DNA of 64,000 nt from Apricaphanius iberus (Eukaryota; Chordata; Actinopteri; Cyprinodontiformes; Aphaniidae). Below, piece after piece: positions 1 through 11,101 of this stretch. The stretch lies in assembly GCA_028564705.1 (NCBI GenBank), contig JAPXFQ010000842.1, forward strand, positions 62,001 to 126,000, in the 5' to 3' direction. The position numbers and the translations under genes are program-made. Each line of letters starts with the position of its first letter. Position 1 is the first letter of the stretch. The notes below the pieces were generated by a model. That model saw only the letters and a program-made list of their open reading frames with translations. It had not been told where the DNA came from and searched no databases.

Positions 1-588
1 GCCATTCCTGAGCAAGCTCTGCACTGGTGGCATGCCGATCCCGCAGCTAATTCCTCTTTAGGAGACGATCCTGGCGTTTGCTGGACTTTCTAGGACACTA
101 TGAAGCCTTCTTAACAAGAATCAAACCTCTTTCCTTGAAGTTCTTGATAATCCTATAAATTGTTGATTCAGGTGCAATCTTAGTAGCCACAATATCCCTG
201 CCTGTGAAGCCATTTTTATGCAAAGCAATGATGGCTGTATGTGTTTCTTTGCAGGTCACCATGATTAACAATGGAAGAACAGTGATTTCAAACATTATAC
301 AAGTCTGCCATTCTAATCCAATCAGCCTGACATAATGATCTCCAGCCTTGTGCTCATCAACATTTTCACCTCAGTTAACAGGACGATTACTGAAATTATC
401 TCAGCAGGTCCTTTAATGACTACAATGGAATGCAGTGGAATTTTCATGGCAAAGAAGGACTATGCAATTCATCTGATCACTGTTGATAACATTCTGGAGT
501 ATATGCAAATTGCTATTATAAAAAATTAAGCAGTAACTTTTCCAGATTCCAATATTTATGTGATTCTCAAAACTTTTGGTCATAACTG
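1..588 (-). pseudogene. Tc1-like transposon, N-terminal transposase and one end
   Basis: The minus-strand reading at 98-295 is a helix-turn-helix DNA-binding region of a Tc1-type transposase (motifs GFTGRDIVATKIAP and STIYRIIKNFKERG). Downstream, towards base 1, the frame continues as the familiar PRKSSKRQDRLLKRN linker but is cut by at least two stop codons, so the gene is dead. The outer terminal repeat ends at 588 with a sequence reading CAGTTATGACCAAAAG on the minus strand, followed by a TA at 589-590, the expected target dinucleotide. The catalytic domain lies beyond the left edge of the window. Bases 591-813 hold nothing I recognise. Confidence 0.85.
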
Positions 589-1847
589 TAATTGAACCTG
601 TGCAGGACTAAACCAGACACGTGGGGCTTATCTTAGCATATAGCTTCCTGGTAACCCACGTGGCAAGGTTTGGAGCCATTAATACATTTACTGAACATTA
701 AGCAAACAGAAGAAAACACCAGTCGGATTGAGTAACTCAAATCCCAGCATCTAAAGGACTCTCGGTCAGGAAATATCTTTAAAAACACTGGGTACAACTT
801 CAGGCTGACTGCCTGTCTGTACTAGCCTGATATAGCCAGACTCAATTCTAATCAATTCAGTTTATTTATATAGCGCCATTTCACAACAGATGTCATGTCA
901 AGGCACTTTACAAGAAGAGTTATTACAATACAATGTTTAATTTAGGAATTAGAGAACCACAGAAGATTGCGTTGTGACTTCTCAGCAATCCCTCACACTG
1001 AGCAAGCATGAAGCGACAGTGGAGAGGAAAAACTCCCTTTTAACAGGAAGAAACCTCCAGCAGAACCAGGCTCAGCATAAGCAGTCATTTGCCGAGACCA
1101 TCTGGGGTTTTGAGAAGGCAGCAGAGACACAGAAAGAGAAACAGAACTGATGCAGAAATTTGTAGCAGGACGTGGAGAACGTTCCTCCACTGGAATGCCA
1201 TCTTAGTCAGGGTCGTCAAGCAGGGGCAGGTCAGGAGCACCTGCTGTAGGAAGAGACTAAGAGAAAACAGGTTAGTGCTTGAAATGACAGCACATCATGC
1301 AGTTTGAGAGAAGTAGGAGAGAAAGTAGAAACTGACTCTAATAATGTCCTCCAACAGCCTAGCCTAAAGCAGCATAGCTACTAACATTAACCTGTCTCCT
1401 AGCTACAAGCAGGGTGGCCGCGGATCCTTAAAAAGTCTTAAAAAGTCTTAAATTCCGTTGTCCTAAAATAAGGCCTTTAAATGTCTTAATTTGTCTTAAA
1501 TCTAAATCCAAGGGTCTTAATTTTTATTATTTTAATTTTAGAGGAAATTTCTTAATCATTAATTTTTTTTTTACACTTTGAAAAGGAAAAGTTTATCGTT
1601 TTGAGGAGAATCTCCTGCGCACGTTTTAAATCGGTTCTGTTGCTAGACCCACGCTTGCTTGACAACGCCTCAGTGTTGCCAGATTTAGCGGGTTTCCACC
1701 CAATTGGGCTTTTGATGATTTCGGCGGGTTTTACGTCGTGTTTGGGCTGGAACCTGTCAGTCAGATCTGGCAACCCTGACCCCAGCGCTGGACTTCACTA
1801 GATTATCTGGATTTATTCGGCGTAGTCTCGAGACAAGGCAAGGAAAT

Positions 1848-4800
1848 ATGGGTAAATGTAAATTTAGCGACAAATGGCTCGAAAATTCCAGTTTCTCGTG
1901 GTGGCTGAAAGCTGTGCCCAAAGATGACAGCGAGGCTTACTGTGTGGTTTGCTGTAAACGTTTTAAATTGGGTACAATGGGGATCAAAGCGCTGGAGTCT
2001 CATATGAGCGGGAAACACGTAGCTTTTGCTACAGCCCGCCAATATCAGCCTCAAATAAATTACTTTTGCACCGCCACCGCTAACGGAGAAAAGGGTGTGA
2101 GGCCACAGCCTGCTGAACAACCACAGACATCGTCAGACATCCGAACAACATTTGGCTCTACTCCGACACTGAGGGCAGAAGTAATCTGGGTGCTGAGGAC
2201 TGTGACGAGCCACCAGTCGTACAGGTCAAATGATGGAATTGATGACATTTTTAAGGCAATGTTTCCTGACTCCGTGCTTGCTCAGTCATTTACTTGTGGG
2301 AAAGATAAAAGCCGATACGTGGCAGCATTCGGTCTGGCCCCGTATTTTAAAAAAGAACTTAAAGCCGAAGTCAAGTCCAGCGGGCCATTTGTCGTGATGT
2401 TTGATGAGAGCTTAAACCATACCACGAAGAACAAGCAACTCGACCTACACGTAAGGTTCTGGAAAAACAACCATGTTCAGTCGAGATTCTACGGTTCACA
2501 ATTTTTGGGACATGCGACTGCTCTGGACCTACTACATCATTTCAAAGTAAGTGCTTTTTTTCTGTTAACCATTCGGTTAGAAAATATGTATTGGCCAAAC
2601 TAGGCTAGTTATGAATAATATTAGGCCTACAATTCCGGTTGCAGCTTTCTTAAATGAAACAATTAAAGGTAGGCTATATAAGCATTTTAGAAAAGCAATT
2701 AGCCCTATTTAAGTCCTTACGTTCCATTGGTTCAATTGTTTTTTTGTTTTTTGTGGATTTAAAAAAAATTATAAATACTGTATTTCCCGCACTATAAGGC
2801 CCACTTAAAAACCTTTAATTTTCTCCAAAAACGACAGTGCTTTATAATCCGGAGCGCCTTTATATATGGATCAGTTGGTTAATTGGTTGATCTATACTTG
2901 TAGGCTACACAGCGCTCTGCCAAAATGTTTCAGTATTAAAAGCCAATGAAAATAATTTAATAATAATAAAATGTTTCAGTACGACTGGTAAAATGCAAAG
3001 CCACGCCGCTTGCACCATTACGGCTATCGTAGTAAGTAAACACCGGTGCTGACTGCTAGCTAGCATCTGCTCTAAGGAGGTAAAACCAAATAAGTGTTTT
3101 ACTAAAATGACTCTCAGTTTAAAATGTGATTTTATCTAAACTGTAAGCCACAGCATTATGTCGGCTAAAAACTAACCAACTAACAACAGCAGAGGACTTT
3201 TAACATGATGCATAGCTCAGCATCCAGGATATTTTCTTTGCTCCGCCATGTTGAAATGTCAAAAGTTTTATCTCATCTCGGCAGCTCGGGTATCATAAAA
3301 TTTTCCGAGTGGAAATTCCAACTTGAGTCGGTGTTCATGTGCAGTTTAGACGTTGGTATTTGGTATTGTTAATATGCACATTAATGTGGTAACAACACGG
3401 AGCTGTCAGAACGCTTATGCTAATAAAGTTTGACGTTATCTGACTGTTTTGTTGACATTCCATTTAGCACAGCTCCATCTTGTAGATGCATAACGCAACC
3501 CCAGTCAAACGTTTGACTACATCGTCTTCTATTCTATGCGCCCTATATATGAAAACCTTTATAAAATAGGCAATTCATTGAAGGTGCGCCTTATAATCCG
3601 GAGTGCCTTATAGTATGGAAAATACGTAAACTGTCCTGTCCAGCATCATAGCAGCCGAACAGTGGTCTGGCTGCTGTGTTGTGCTAAGCAGATTGTTCGG
3701 TCAGGGGGGAGCTGTATGATGACAGGGCTCCCCTTGATAGTTATTATATTAAACTTTATTTTGAGAGGAATGCATCTTTTTTGATATTTAAAAAAAAGCT
3801 CACCTACCAGCTATCGCACGTATGTTATAACCTATTTAGAAGAGGGTTGTGTTTACATCCTAGCATTTAGGTATATGCTATCCCACGTTAATAACAGGTG
3901 GCTGTAGGCTTGTCACACAGTTTGCCTAGTGGTGTAAATGCTTCTTCAGTCTAGTCTGTGACCTAGACTGTCATGTCCCTAATGCCTTTTTTCCATTTCC
4001 CAGGAGTGTGTGCAGGACCTTGACCTGAGAAATATGATCTCAGTCTCCATGGATGGCCCAAATGTGAACTGGAAGCTTTTTGAACATCTCCAGCAGGAGC
4101 ATGCAGAGGAATTTGGCGGTTCACAACTGATAGTAGTGGGTAGCTGTGGGCTGCATACACTTCACAATGCATTTAAAGGTGGATTCAGTGTCTGGCAGCT
4201 AGATAAGGTGCTTCAAGCACTGCATACAGTATTCCACAATACCCCTGCCCGAAGAGAAGACTTCACCACGTTGACAAAGTCATCTGTCTTTCCATTGCCA
4301 TTCTGTGGACATCGCTGGATTGAAAATCTACCAGTGGTGAACAGAGCCATTGAAATATGGCCACATATAGAAATGTACGTGGATGCAGTTACCCAGAAAA
4401 ACCTTCCAAATCCTAGAACATCATCCTATGAATGTCTTGTTGTGGCGAGGAACGACCGTCTTATCATGGCCAAGTTCCATTTCTTTATGGCACTTTCCAG
4501 GACCTTCACCCCGTTTCTGACAAAGTACCAAACAGATGAGCCTGTGCTGCCATTCATCAGTCAAGATTTGACTGTGCTCATCAAGGTAATGAATAGCTGC
4601 CGTAGATTACAGTGTATATTGTTTCTATTGGAATTCACCTCCAGTGGGTTTAGATGTGTGTAGATGTATATTTTGTACTGTCATTAGAGAGTAGTTAAGA
4701 ACCAGAGACAAATTGTATGCTCACACATGCTTGGCAATAAAACCTGATTCTGATTGCATTGTATATCTTCTCAGAGCCTGCTGAAGAGGTTCATCAAATC

Positions 4801-6619
4801 AGAGCTCCTCCATAACATCACTCCACCACAGCTAGTCAAACTGGATACAGCTGACATGGCAGCAAGGATCCAGCTAAAGAATGTGGACATTGGCTTGGGG
4901 GCAGAAGCAGTCCTTAAGGTAAATAATAAGACCATACTGTGTGAGTGTACTTTAAGGGATCAATGTATGTGTTAAATGAAAGAGTTTTTGTAGTGTGATA
5001 TTTCAGGTGGCAACTATCCGGTATTTTTGGAAAATACTTTTGTTGATTTCTTTGATTAATCCATCACATAAACTCTTGATATTGCACACAAAAATATGTT
5101 TTGTTATGCAACCTGAACGGCATGTAACAATGATCAAGCAATTGGCTATTATTCCTGACAAGATCAAAACCTTTAACTTAATGGGTTCTAAACTAAGCCC
5201 ATTTAGTGCATGTGTCACCTGACATGATAACAAATACATAATCATACACACGGTACAACATAAATTTAGGCCTACTGTGACACATATGAAAAACTATTAA
5301 ATATAAATTCACAAATAAAGGTTATTTGTCCTTAGTTTTAGCTTCAAAATCAAAGAAATCATCTGAGAATAAAAAAATAATGCATGTGCAATATGGGTGG
5401 AGAGAAACTCCACTCATATTGCATGGAGGCAGAATGTGTATCTGTGACCGTAATGGAGAGGTGGCCTGGGTAGTGTAGTCTAATCAGGAAATGTCTTTAT
5501 TCCTACTCCCCCTGTTAGGAAATCCAGAGTAGTCCCAACAGCAGCATAAGTGAGCGCAGGCAGTTGGAATTTAGACAGGACTGCATGGACTGCATGACTA
5601 AAATAATCCAAAAACTGCAGATTAAGAGCCCACTGAAGTACCCAATCGTGAGACAAATGGCATCCTTGGACCCGAGAAACATGTTTTCTGACCCTGACAT
5701 GTCCAAGGAAAGAATGAAACGCCTAGTCCAAAAGTTTCTGCAAGACAGCCAGCTGTCAGGAGGAGTCTCTGCCGGTACTATACTTAACCAGGCTAAAGTT
5801 AAATTAAAATATGTACTGTATGTGACTAGACATTAGGTTTATTCAGTCACCCATTGCAATAGTGATGGGTTTGTCGAATTGTGTATTTTCTTCTTGACCT
5901 TGAATATTGTCATAATCATGTTTTTGTGTATGTGTTTGTCCTTTTTTTTATCAGGTGATGTGATTCTCCAGCAGTTTGAAACATTTTTGACAATGGAGGC
6001 AAAAGCTGAATCATTTTCTTCATTCCAACCTATGCAAACAAGCCTTGATGTTTTCCTGCATGGACACCTGTGCAAATCCTATCCCGAGCTCTGGACTTTC
6101 TGTAGGAAACTACTGTTACTCTCCCATGGCCAAGCAACAGTGGAAAGGGGCTTCTCTGTAAATAAGGAGGTAGAGACTGACAACATGCAGGAGGATGCAG
6201 TGGTGGCTCAGAGAATCATATGTGATTACGTCTCTGTCTGTGGAGGTGTTCTTAAAGTTCCCCTGACAAAAGAGCTCCTGGGAGCTGCTGCCTCCGCCAG
6301 GTGTCAGTACCGCCTGCACCTTGAAAATGAAAAGAAAAAACAGGAGAGCAAGGCACAGAAACAAAAAAGAAAGGCTGTTGAGGACCACCTCGACGAACTA
6401 AGAAAGAAGAGGGTGATCCTTAATGAAGTGGCTACCAGCCTTGAAATAGAAGCTGACAAACTCGCCGAGCAAGCAGAGGGGAAATCGGGGACCCTAATGG
6501 CCCAGCTGATCACAAAATCAAACATTCTTAGAAAGCGTTTCAAAGAAAAAGTATCAGAACTAAAAGGGGTTGAGAGCGAGCTGGAGCATAACGCCACAGA
6601 ACTTAGAAAAATTGCATAA
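1848..6619 (+). CDS. Five-exon DDE transposase, apparently intact (781 aa)
   Basis: Proposed exons are 1848-2546, 4004-4585, 4775-4918, 5519-5774 and 5955-6619. All introns are GT-AG and the joined frame is open throughout, giving 781 residues. An N-terminal zinc finger uses C32, C35, H52 and H57. Likely catalytic aspartates are D186 (VVMFDESLNH) and D249 (SVSMDGPNVN), a spacing like that of hAT enzymes. A hAT-type dimerisation motif, VERGFSVNKEV, is near residue 623. The C-terminus is a lysine-rich probable coiled coil. The fourth donor (GCCG|GTACTA) is weak but is the one that keeps frame. Predicted role: nuclear excision and integration of its own 5.6 kb element. A poly(A) signal lies at 6880-6885. 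Cellular expression is unknown. Confidence 0.75.
2776..3628. mobile_element. MITE in intron 1 of the transposase
   Basis: The left end TACTGTATTTCCCGCACTA and the right end, inverted, TACGTATTTTCCATACTA form an imperfect terminal repeat continuing into TAAGGC. The subterminal words CTTATAATCCGGAG recur near 2840 and 3590. There is no coding capacity. It explains most of the 1.46-kb first intron of the surrounding transposase gene. The target duplication could not be defined. Confidence 0.65.
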
Positions 6620-6879
6620 TGGGTGTCTGAGAGTGAGTGAGTTAGAAAGTAAGTGTATTGTGTAGTACTTTGCAGTGAGTAAGAATATTGTGTGTGTGAG
6701 AGTATTGTCAAGTTCTTCACGCAGAATAAGTGAGCTTACATTTCAAATGTTTGTGCATTCACATTGTTATACTGTTACATTGGATTAAAAGTGTGTGAGT
6801 GCCTTGATATTGTCATGGAATAGAAATTCTAATTCTGGAATAGCATTTTATGTTGAATATTCCCAAGAACAATCAGTTA

Positions 6880-6885
6880 AATAAA
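6880..6885 (+). terminator. Poly(A) signal AATAAA of the transposase
   Basis: AATAAA 260 bases after the stop codon and about 130 bases before the right transposon end, in an AT-rich stretch. It is the first such hexamer in the 3' UTR that I see. Confidence 0.5.
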
Positions 6886-7193
6886 ATAATTTAAAATATC
6901 CCCAGTTTTGTGCTTGACTTTTGCGTGACTTTCAATTTGGTCTTAAATTTTGAAAATGGTATTAAAATGTCTTAAATTGTCTTAAATTTACTTTGGGCAA
7001 ACCTGTAGACACCCTGTACAAGGAGACCTAGCTACTAGGAGACCTAGCTACTAATACTATCTACCTGGCTTACATTAATCTATCTCTACCTACAGTAGCT
7101 ACTCTACCTCTTCCTAGCTTTTGACACTCTACCTGACTACTAACATTAACCTGTCTCTTCCTAGCTACCTGTCTAACCTGTCTCTAACTGTAA

Positions 7194-7433
7194 ATGGTAA
7201 ATGTAATATAGCGCTTTTCTAGTCTTACTGACCACTCAAAGCGCTTTACATTGAAGCCGCATTCACCCAATCACACCCGACACCCAACATGGCTCGGTAG
7301 GAATGTAGAATTTGGGGGTTAAGTGCCTTGCCCAGGGGCACATCGACATGTGACTGGAGGAAGCTGGAATTGAACCTACGACCCTCCGATTGCAAGCCAA
7401 CTACTCTACCACTGAGCCACAGTCGCCCCATGG
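7194..7433 (-). mobile_element. tRNA-derived SINE inserted in L2 (full length)
   Basis: On the minus strand it begins GGGGCGACTGTGGCTCAG, containing a pol III A box (TGGCTCAGTGG). A B box follows (GGTTCAATTCC), then a tRNA-unrelated body and a tail AAAGCGCTATATTACATTTACC. The 8-bp repeat AACTGTAA at 7186-7193 and 7434-7441 is the target duplication, and removing the SINE restores the L2 sequence. Partial relatives lie at 34224, 46205 and 51895. Confidence 0.85.
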
Positions 7434-8081
7434 AACTGTAAGCTTTTTCAAAGAGGACGGTTTTAAGCCTAGTTTTAAAGACAGAGAAGTTGTCTGCTTC
7501 ACGAACCAGCCCTGGAAGCTGGTTCCATAGGAGGGGAGCCTGGTAACTGAAAGATCTGCCACCCATTCTACTTTTTAAAAGCCTAGGAACTACCAGTCCT
7601 AGGAACTACCAGAATGTGAGTCTGATACTGCTCATAGGCTGTGATCATGGGGCTTGTTTTAACCGGACCAGGACAAAAATGCCTCTGCAATCAATTGGAT
7701 AGACCTATAACCAATCAGAGCAACGGAAGTATGTGATGTTGCTTTGCAGAGCAATGGACGTTATCTGTTCCTGTTTTAAAATTCCTCCTTAAAAATGAAT
7801 GCGCTGTCTATCTTCTACAACAGACTCGATGGCAGAATCAACATATCTCAGTTCTCCAGTGGCAGCCATTGTTGTTGTAAACAAATTCAACTCAGGCACT
7901 CTTTGGTGATGTGGTTGATTACATTACTGTTCACCTTTCAATCATTTTAAGCCGGATTTGATTTGTCCGAACGGATCTTGCTCGGGCATAATTGCTCCTC
8001 AATGGAAGAATCCCACACTGAACTTCCAGACCATGTTGTGAGCTGGACTAAGCTCGGCTGGCACCCAGGCTATGTCTGTAC

Positions 8082-8768
8082 CCAAACAAACAGCAGATAA
8101 AATATTACTCAGAGTAACAAATCACAGTGAACCACAACCCTTAAATCATAGTTATCCTAAACTAACATTGCCTTTGCCCAAACAGACCTTATAGAACTTT
8201 AAAGTTATCCAGGATTCTCGGTGTCGATGGGGGGTATCAGGCGACGTTAGGCTAGCAGTTTGTGTTAAACATCACATAAATCAAATTTAATATATACTTA
8301 ATAATCAGATATCACGATATTCTGTGCATGCATTAATTGTGTAAAAAAGAGGCAAGCCGGCGGTTGTTTCTCCCGAAATAGTCATGGTTGACAAGGGCCT
8401 TAAAAACAAGTGGTGCTGGGCATGGATAGAGGTAAAGGGCGGAGACTGCAAGCCGTTTGGGAGCTGGTGCCAGAAGCTGTCATGAAGGAGACGGCGGGCA
8501 TAAAGCAGCTGTCCGTACCCTCCAACTAGAGTGCGGATCGGGCCTCATTTTTCTGTCAGAGCCCATGTCCGACAGAGCAGTAACCGAAACCGACCCACAC
8601 CCGACAGGTCCTAAGATATTTATTCCCGAGTCCAACTCGGGCCCGACACAGGAGCACATGGTCTAATAAACCAAGGTTACGGATTCTTACACCTGGAAAT
8701 ACTTTCCGTACCTGACCCTGGCTGGGCTCCTCTGGGCCAGATGTGGACTTTTTTCCTGACAGAAAAAT
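8082..8768. other. Unrecognised spacer
   Basis: No gene or repeat end is recognised here. The stretch 8520-8690 is rich in CCCGAC/GTCGGG words and resembles dispersed repeat DNA, but I cannot name it. Confidence 0.4.
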
Positions 8769-8976
8769 ATGCAGAGTAGCGCTGGGCAAAACGATTATTT
8801 TTGTAATCGATTAATCTAATGATTAATTTTTCAATTCGATGTTGATTCGATTTGTATGTATATGTAATTCATATAGAAATTTGACATTTATTAACTTATG
8901 TATTCCAATGAAATAAACAAATTTCTTCATTTGAACACATTTTAATTGTAAAAAAAATCCCAAATAAAGATGTAGT

Positions 8977-9353
8977 TGTTAGGGTTAAAATAGTGGTTTA
9001 ACCTAGAAAGAATCACACACGGGTCGGAGAGAAACTGAAGTTAAATGAGCTCTGCAGAGGGAGATAGAATAAAGTTCTGCAGTGGGAGACCAGGAAGATA
9101 CTCTGATTGACCGTGTGTCTGTTCTCCTCTCAGCTTCTCAGTCTGTCTGCCAGCTCTGTCTCCTGGTCTCAAAAGGCCCTCCCATTGCAGTCTCTTTATT
9201 TGGTCAAACGTAATTAGCATCTTAAAACAGGTTGTATACAAAGGAACATATGGTTGAAACCAAAGGACATTTAAAAAGTACATTTTGAACTATGTGATAA
9301 AGGAAAGACATCCTAAGAAAATAATAATACATCATTATTATTTTTCCCTAACA
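8977..9353 (-). repeat. Retroviral 3' LTR
   Basis: A 377-bp unit with inverted ends TGTTAGGG and CCCTAACA. On the minus strand it is immediately preceded by a purine tract (CGGGGGAAA at about 9354-9362), the expected plus-strand primer. No second LTR is present at the gag side. Confidence 0.75.
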
Positions 9354-9387
9354 TTTCCCCCGAAATGTGTTTTTTAACAAAACTGTG

Positions 9388-9550
9388 CAACAAAAAGTTG
9401 TAAAATATGTAACATCTCCAAAAATGTAAAAAATATAAGAATCATAAAAACCAGACAACAAAAGGTTGCAAAATAAGTAGCATCACAAATTAAAAAATGT
9501 AATAAGGCACACAACAAAGAAATTGCAAAAGTAGCAATTTCAAAAAGATA
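9388..9550 (-). repeat. Degenerate tandem repeat beside the retroviral purine tract
   Basis: Three imperfect units of about 50-65 bp, each beginning CAACAAA and containing TTG(C/T)AAAA and GTA(A/G)CAT-like words, between the env remnant and the LTR. Confidence 0.5.
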
Positions 9551-9645
9551 TTAATGCAGGCTTCACCTAGACATCATCCAATTAATCGCTACCTGAACAG
9601 TACTTTAGATTAATGAAATCATAAAAAGTGTTTTACACATGTTAA

Positions 9646-9864
9646 TTACACCACATCTTCTTTTTCATTTCTGTCTTCATCTTCAAGCCTCTGATTAAGA
9701 AGAGAGTATTGGACCATTGTGTTAGTTATCATCTTATTCATCATTTGTTTTATACATGGGAGAACACAACTAACAAAAATGCAGAAAAGTATCAAAATTA
9801 CAATGAATGGCATAGCTCTTTTTAAAAGAACCTGATGCCACCTGCCAGTTCTCAGCCAGCCCAT
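9646..9864 (-). pseudogene. ERV env, C-terminal membrane anchor only
   Basis: A 72-residue minus-strand remnant with a strongly hydrophobic stretch of about 22 residues (PFIVILILFCIFVSCVLPC), followed by a short charged cytoplasmic tail. This is the typical layout of the transmembrane subunit's end in class I retroviruses. The surface subunit and fusion region are absent, so it is non-functional. Bases 9865-10118 hold no readable env. Confidence 0.7.
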
Positions 9865-10118
9865 GAGATCCCACTGTCCATTACTGCTTTCCGATTACAG
9901 TACAAAGTCCACCTTCAAACGCAAATAGTGTCCAGAGCTACTTGATGTTGCATCAGCATGGTTCTCATCGCCAGTTTTCAGGTGTGAGGAAAAAGCAGTA
10001 GGGAGAGGAGCCAAACTGCATGTTGGCTAGAGGCAATTAAGAGGACTAGCCCTACCAAACGGAGGTTTGACCGCTAGGAAACAGGGATGCTTTTTTGCTG
10101 GGTTTGAGATCAGAGGCC

Positions 10119-10580
10119 CTAATGGTCATTCTGCCCTTTGAAGTCCAGAACTTCCCCACTGTCCCATGTGTAGTCCCTTAATTGCCTTTGCAATTTGCAG
10201 TGTGACATGTTTATCCACGAGGGTCTCTCAGCGATTTTCACAGCCGTGGGTGCAGTCAGCAGGACTTTAAAAGGTCCTTCCCAGCGCGGGCTCATCCAGC
10301 TCTTCCTTATAATCACCTTGATGAACACCCAGTCTCCAGGTTTGATTGGCTTTTAAGGGTCCTGCAAAACAACAGGAGAGATGGGCAGATTGTGTCCGCT
10401 TTGCACTTTTTTGGCTAGGATAATTTTCCTCATGTAATCAGCTAATGTGAGTTCTTCGTCTGCTTTTTGCAAATCAGCCGCGACTAGAGGTAACCTGTAA
10501 GGTCTGCAATAAATGATTTCAAAGGGTGTTAAACCTTGGTTTGTTGGTGTGATTCTCATATAAAGTTTTACTAGGTCCAA
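10119..10580 (-). pseudogene. ERV integrase, C-terminal part
   Basis: Two minus-strand frames. 10353-10580 encodes the end of the catalytic core (TNQGLTPFEIIY). 10119-10328 encodes the C-terminal DNA-binding domain with the [16 protein letters not shown] motif typical of class I retroviral integrases. The zinc-binding region and most catalytic residues are deleted at the 10580/10595 junction with the reverse transcriptase. The two frames are separated by a stop and frameshift. Confidence 0.75.
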
Positions 10581-10594
10581 AACTCAGGCCATGG

Positions 10595-11080
10595 TTATTT
10601 TACTTGTATATAAGTGAAAGCAAACCAAAATTGTGAATCTGGGTGCATTGTAATGCTAAAAAAGGCATTACTGAGGTCCACTACTGTGAAAAACTTTCTA
10701 GTGGGGCTAAGAGAGTTTAACAGAGTGTGTGGGTCAGGCACATTAGGCGCTCTGGTCTGGACAGCGGAATTCACCATTCTCAAATCTTAAACCATACGCC
10801 ATCTTTTCCCATCGGCCTTTTTAACTGGCCAAATTGGTGTGTTACATGGTGGATCAGGACATTCTCTTATGACACCTGCTGTTAGTAATTCCTCAATTAC
10901 TGGTTGAATTCCTAGCTCTGCTTCTGCAGAGAGTGGATATTGTCTTATTCTGGGTCTAAAATGTGATTTAGCAGTTATTTGAACGGGAGCAATGGATGAG
11001 AGTAGGCCTACATCAGTGGGGCTTTTAGACCATAATGTGTCAGGGACTTCTTTGAGTTGATTTTCTTCCTCTTCAGTCAA
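10595..11080 (-). pseudogene. ERV reverse transcriptase, N-terminal part
   Basis: Minus-strand fragments 10787-11080 and 10595-10783 encode the fingers and start of the palm (PLSAEAELGIQPVIEELL, NTPIWPVKK, FFTVVDLSNAFFSI). A stop codon separates them (after KRWRMV). The YxDD catalytic segment, connection and RNase H are deleted. The VDLSNAF aspartate is the only catalytic residue left. Confidence 0.8.
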
Positions 11081-11101
11081 TAAAATGATTTCTTTTTCTG
11101 G

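Larger units (their letters stand above)
1410..7016 (+). mobile_element. CAGGGTG-ended DNA transposon with 6-bp duplication (IS3EU/hAT-like)
   Basis: A 5607-bp element. The left end is CAGGGTGGCCGCGG and the right end, inverted, is CAGGGTGTCTACAGG. Both subterminal regions carry repeated GTCTTAAA words (1430-1500 and 6940-6990). It is flanked by TACAAG at 1404-1409 and 7017-7022. The uninterrupted L2 copy near 49.45 kb reads CTAGC-TACTAG-GAGACC on the matching strand, so the duplication is exactly 6 bp, not the 8 bp of hAT. It carries one five-exon gene (1848-6619) and a nested MITE in intron 1. As I recall, the 6-bp duplication fits the IS3EU superfamily; that assignment is an inference. Confidence 0.8.
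855..7609 (-). mobile_element. L2-clade LINE, 3' part, interrupted twice
   Basis: Minus-strand L2/CR1-type retroposon truncated at its 5' end. Coding sequence for the extreme C-terminus of the reverse transcriptase (SYQAPLLWNQLPG, FKTRLKT) lies at about 7440-7600. The 3' UTR follows in three blocks separated by a SINE (7194-7433) and a 5.6 kb DNA transposon (1410-7016). The 3' end, with the GCGCTATATAAATAAA tail, is at 855-920. A collinear uninterrupted copy at 48935-50017 confirms that the blocks belong together. It sits inside the TIR element 823-8072. Confidence 0.85.
823..8072. mobile_element. TIR element with 9-bp target duplication, split by L2
   Basis: The ends read TAGCCTGATATAGCCAG on the left and, inverted, TAGCCTGGGTGCCAGCC on the right. 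Both are flanked by an identical 9-bp direct repeat, TGTCTGTAC (814-822 and 8073-8081). The element's own sequence is only about 495 bp: 823-854 plus about 7610-8072. A related uninterrupted copy lies at 35677-36150 and runs straight across the position where L2 enters here. No coding capacity is seen, so it is non-autonomous. A 9-bp duplication fits Mutator-like elements, or Merlin, better than hAT; the superfamily is an inference. Confidence 0.8.

Noticed and set aside
1404..7022. Calling the 5.6-kb element an ordinary hAT
   Set aside because: The empty-site comparison fixes the duplication at 6 bp; hAT makes 8 bp. The protein is only hAT-like.
7366..7433. A tRNA-like gene with A and B boxes on the minus strand
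   Set aside because: It is the head of a SINE: no cloverleaf with a good acceptor stem, followed by the SINE body and tail, and repeated at 34224 and 51895.
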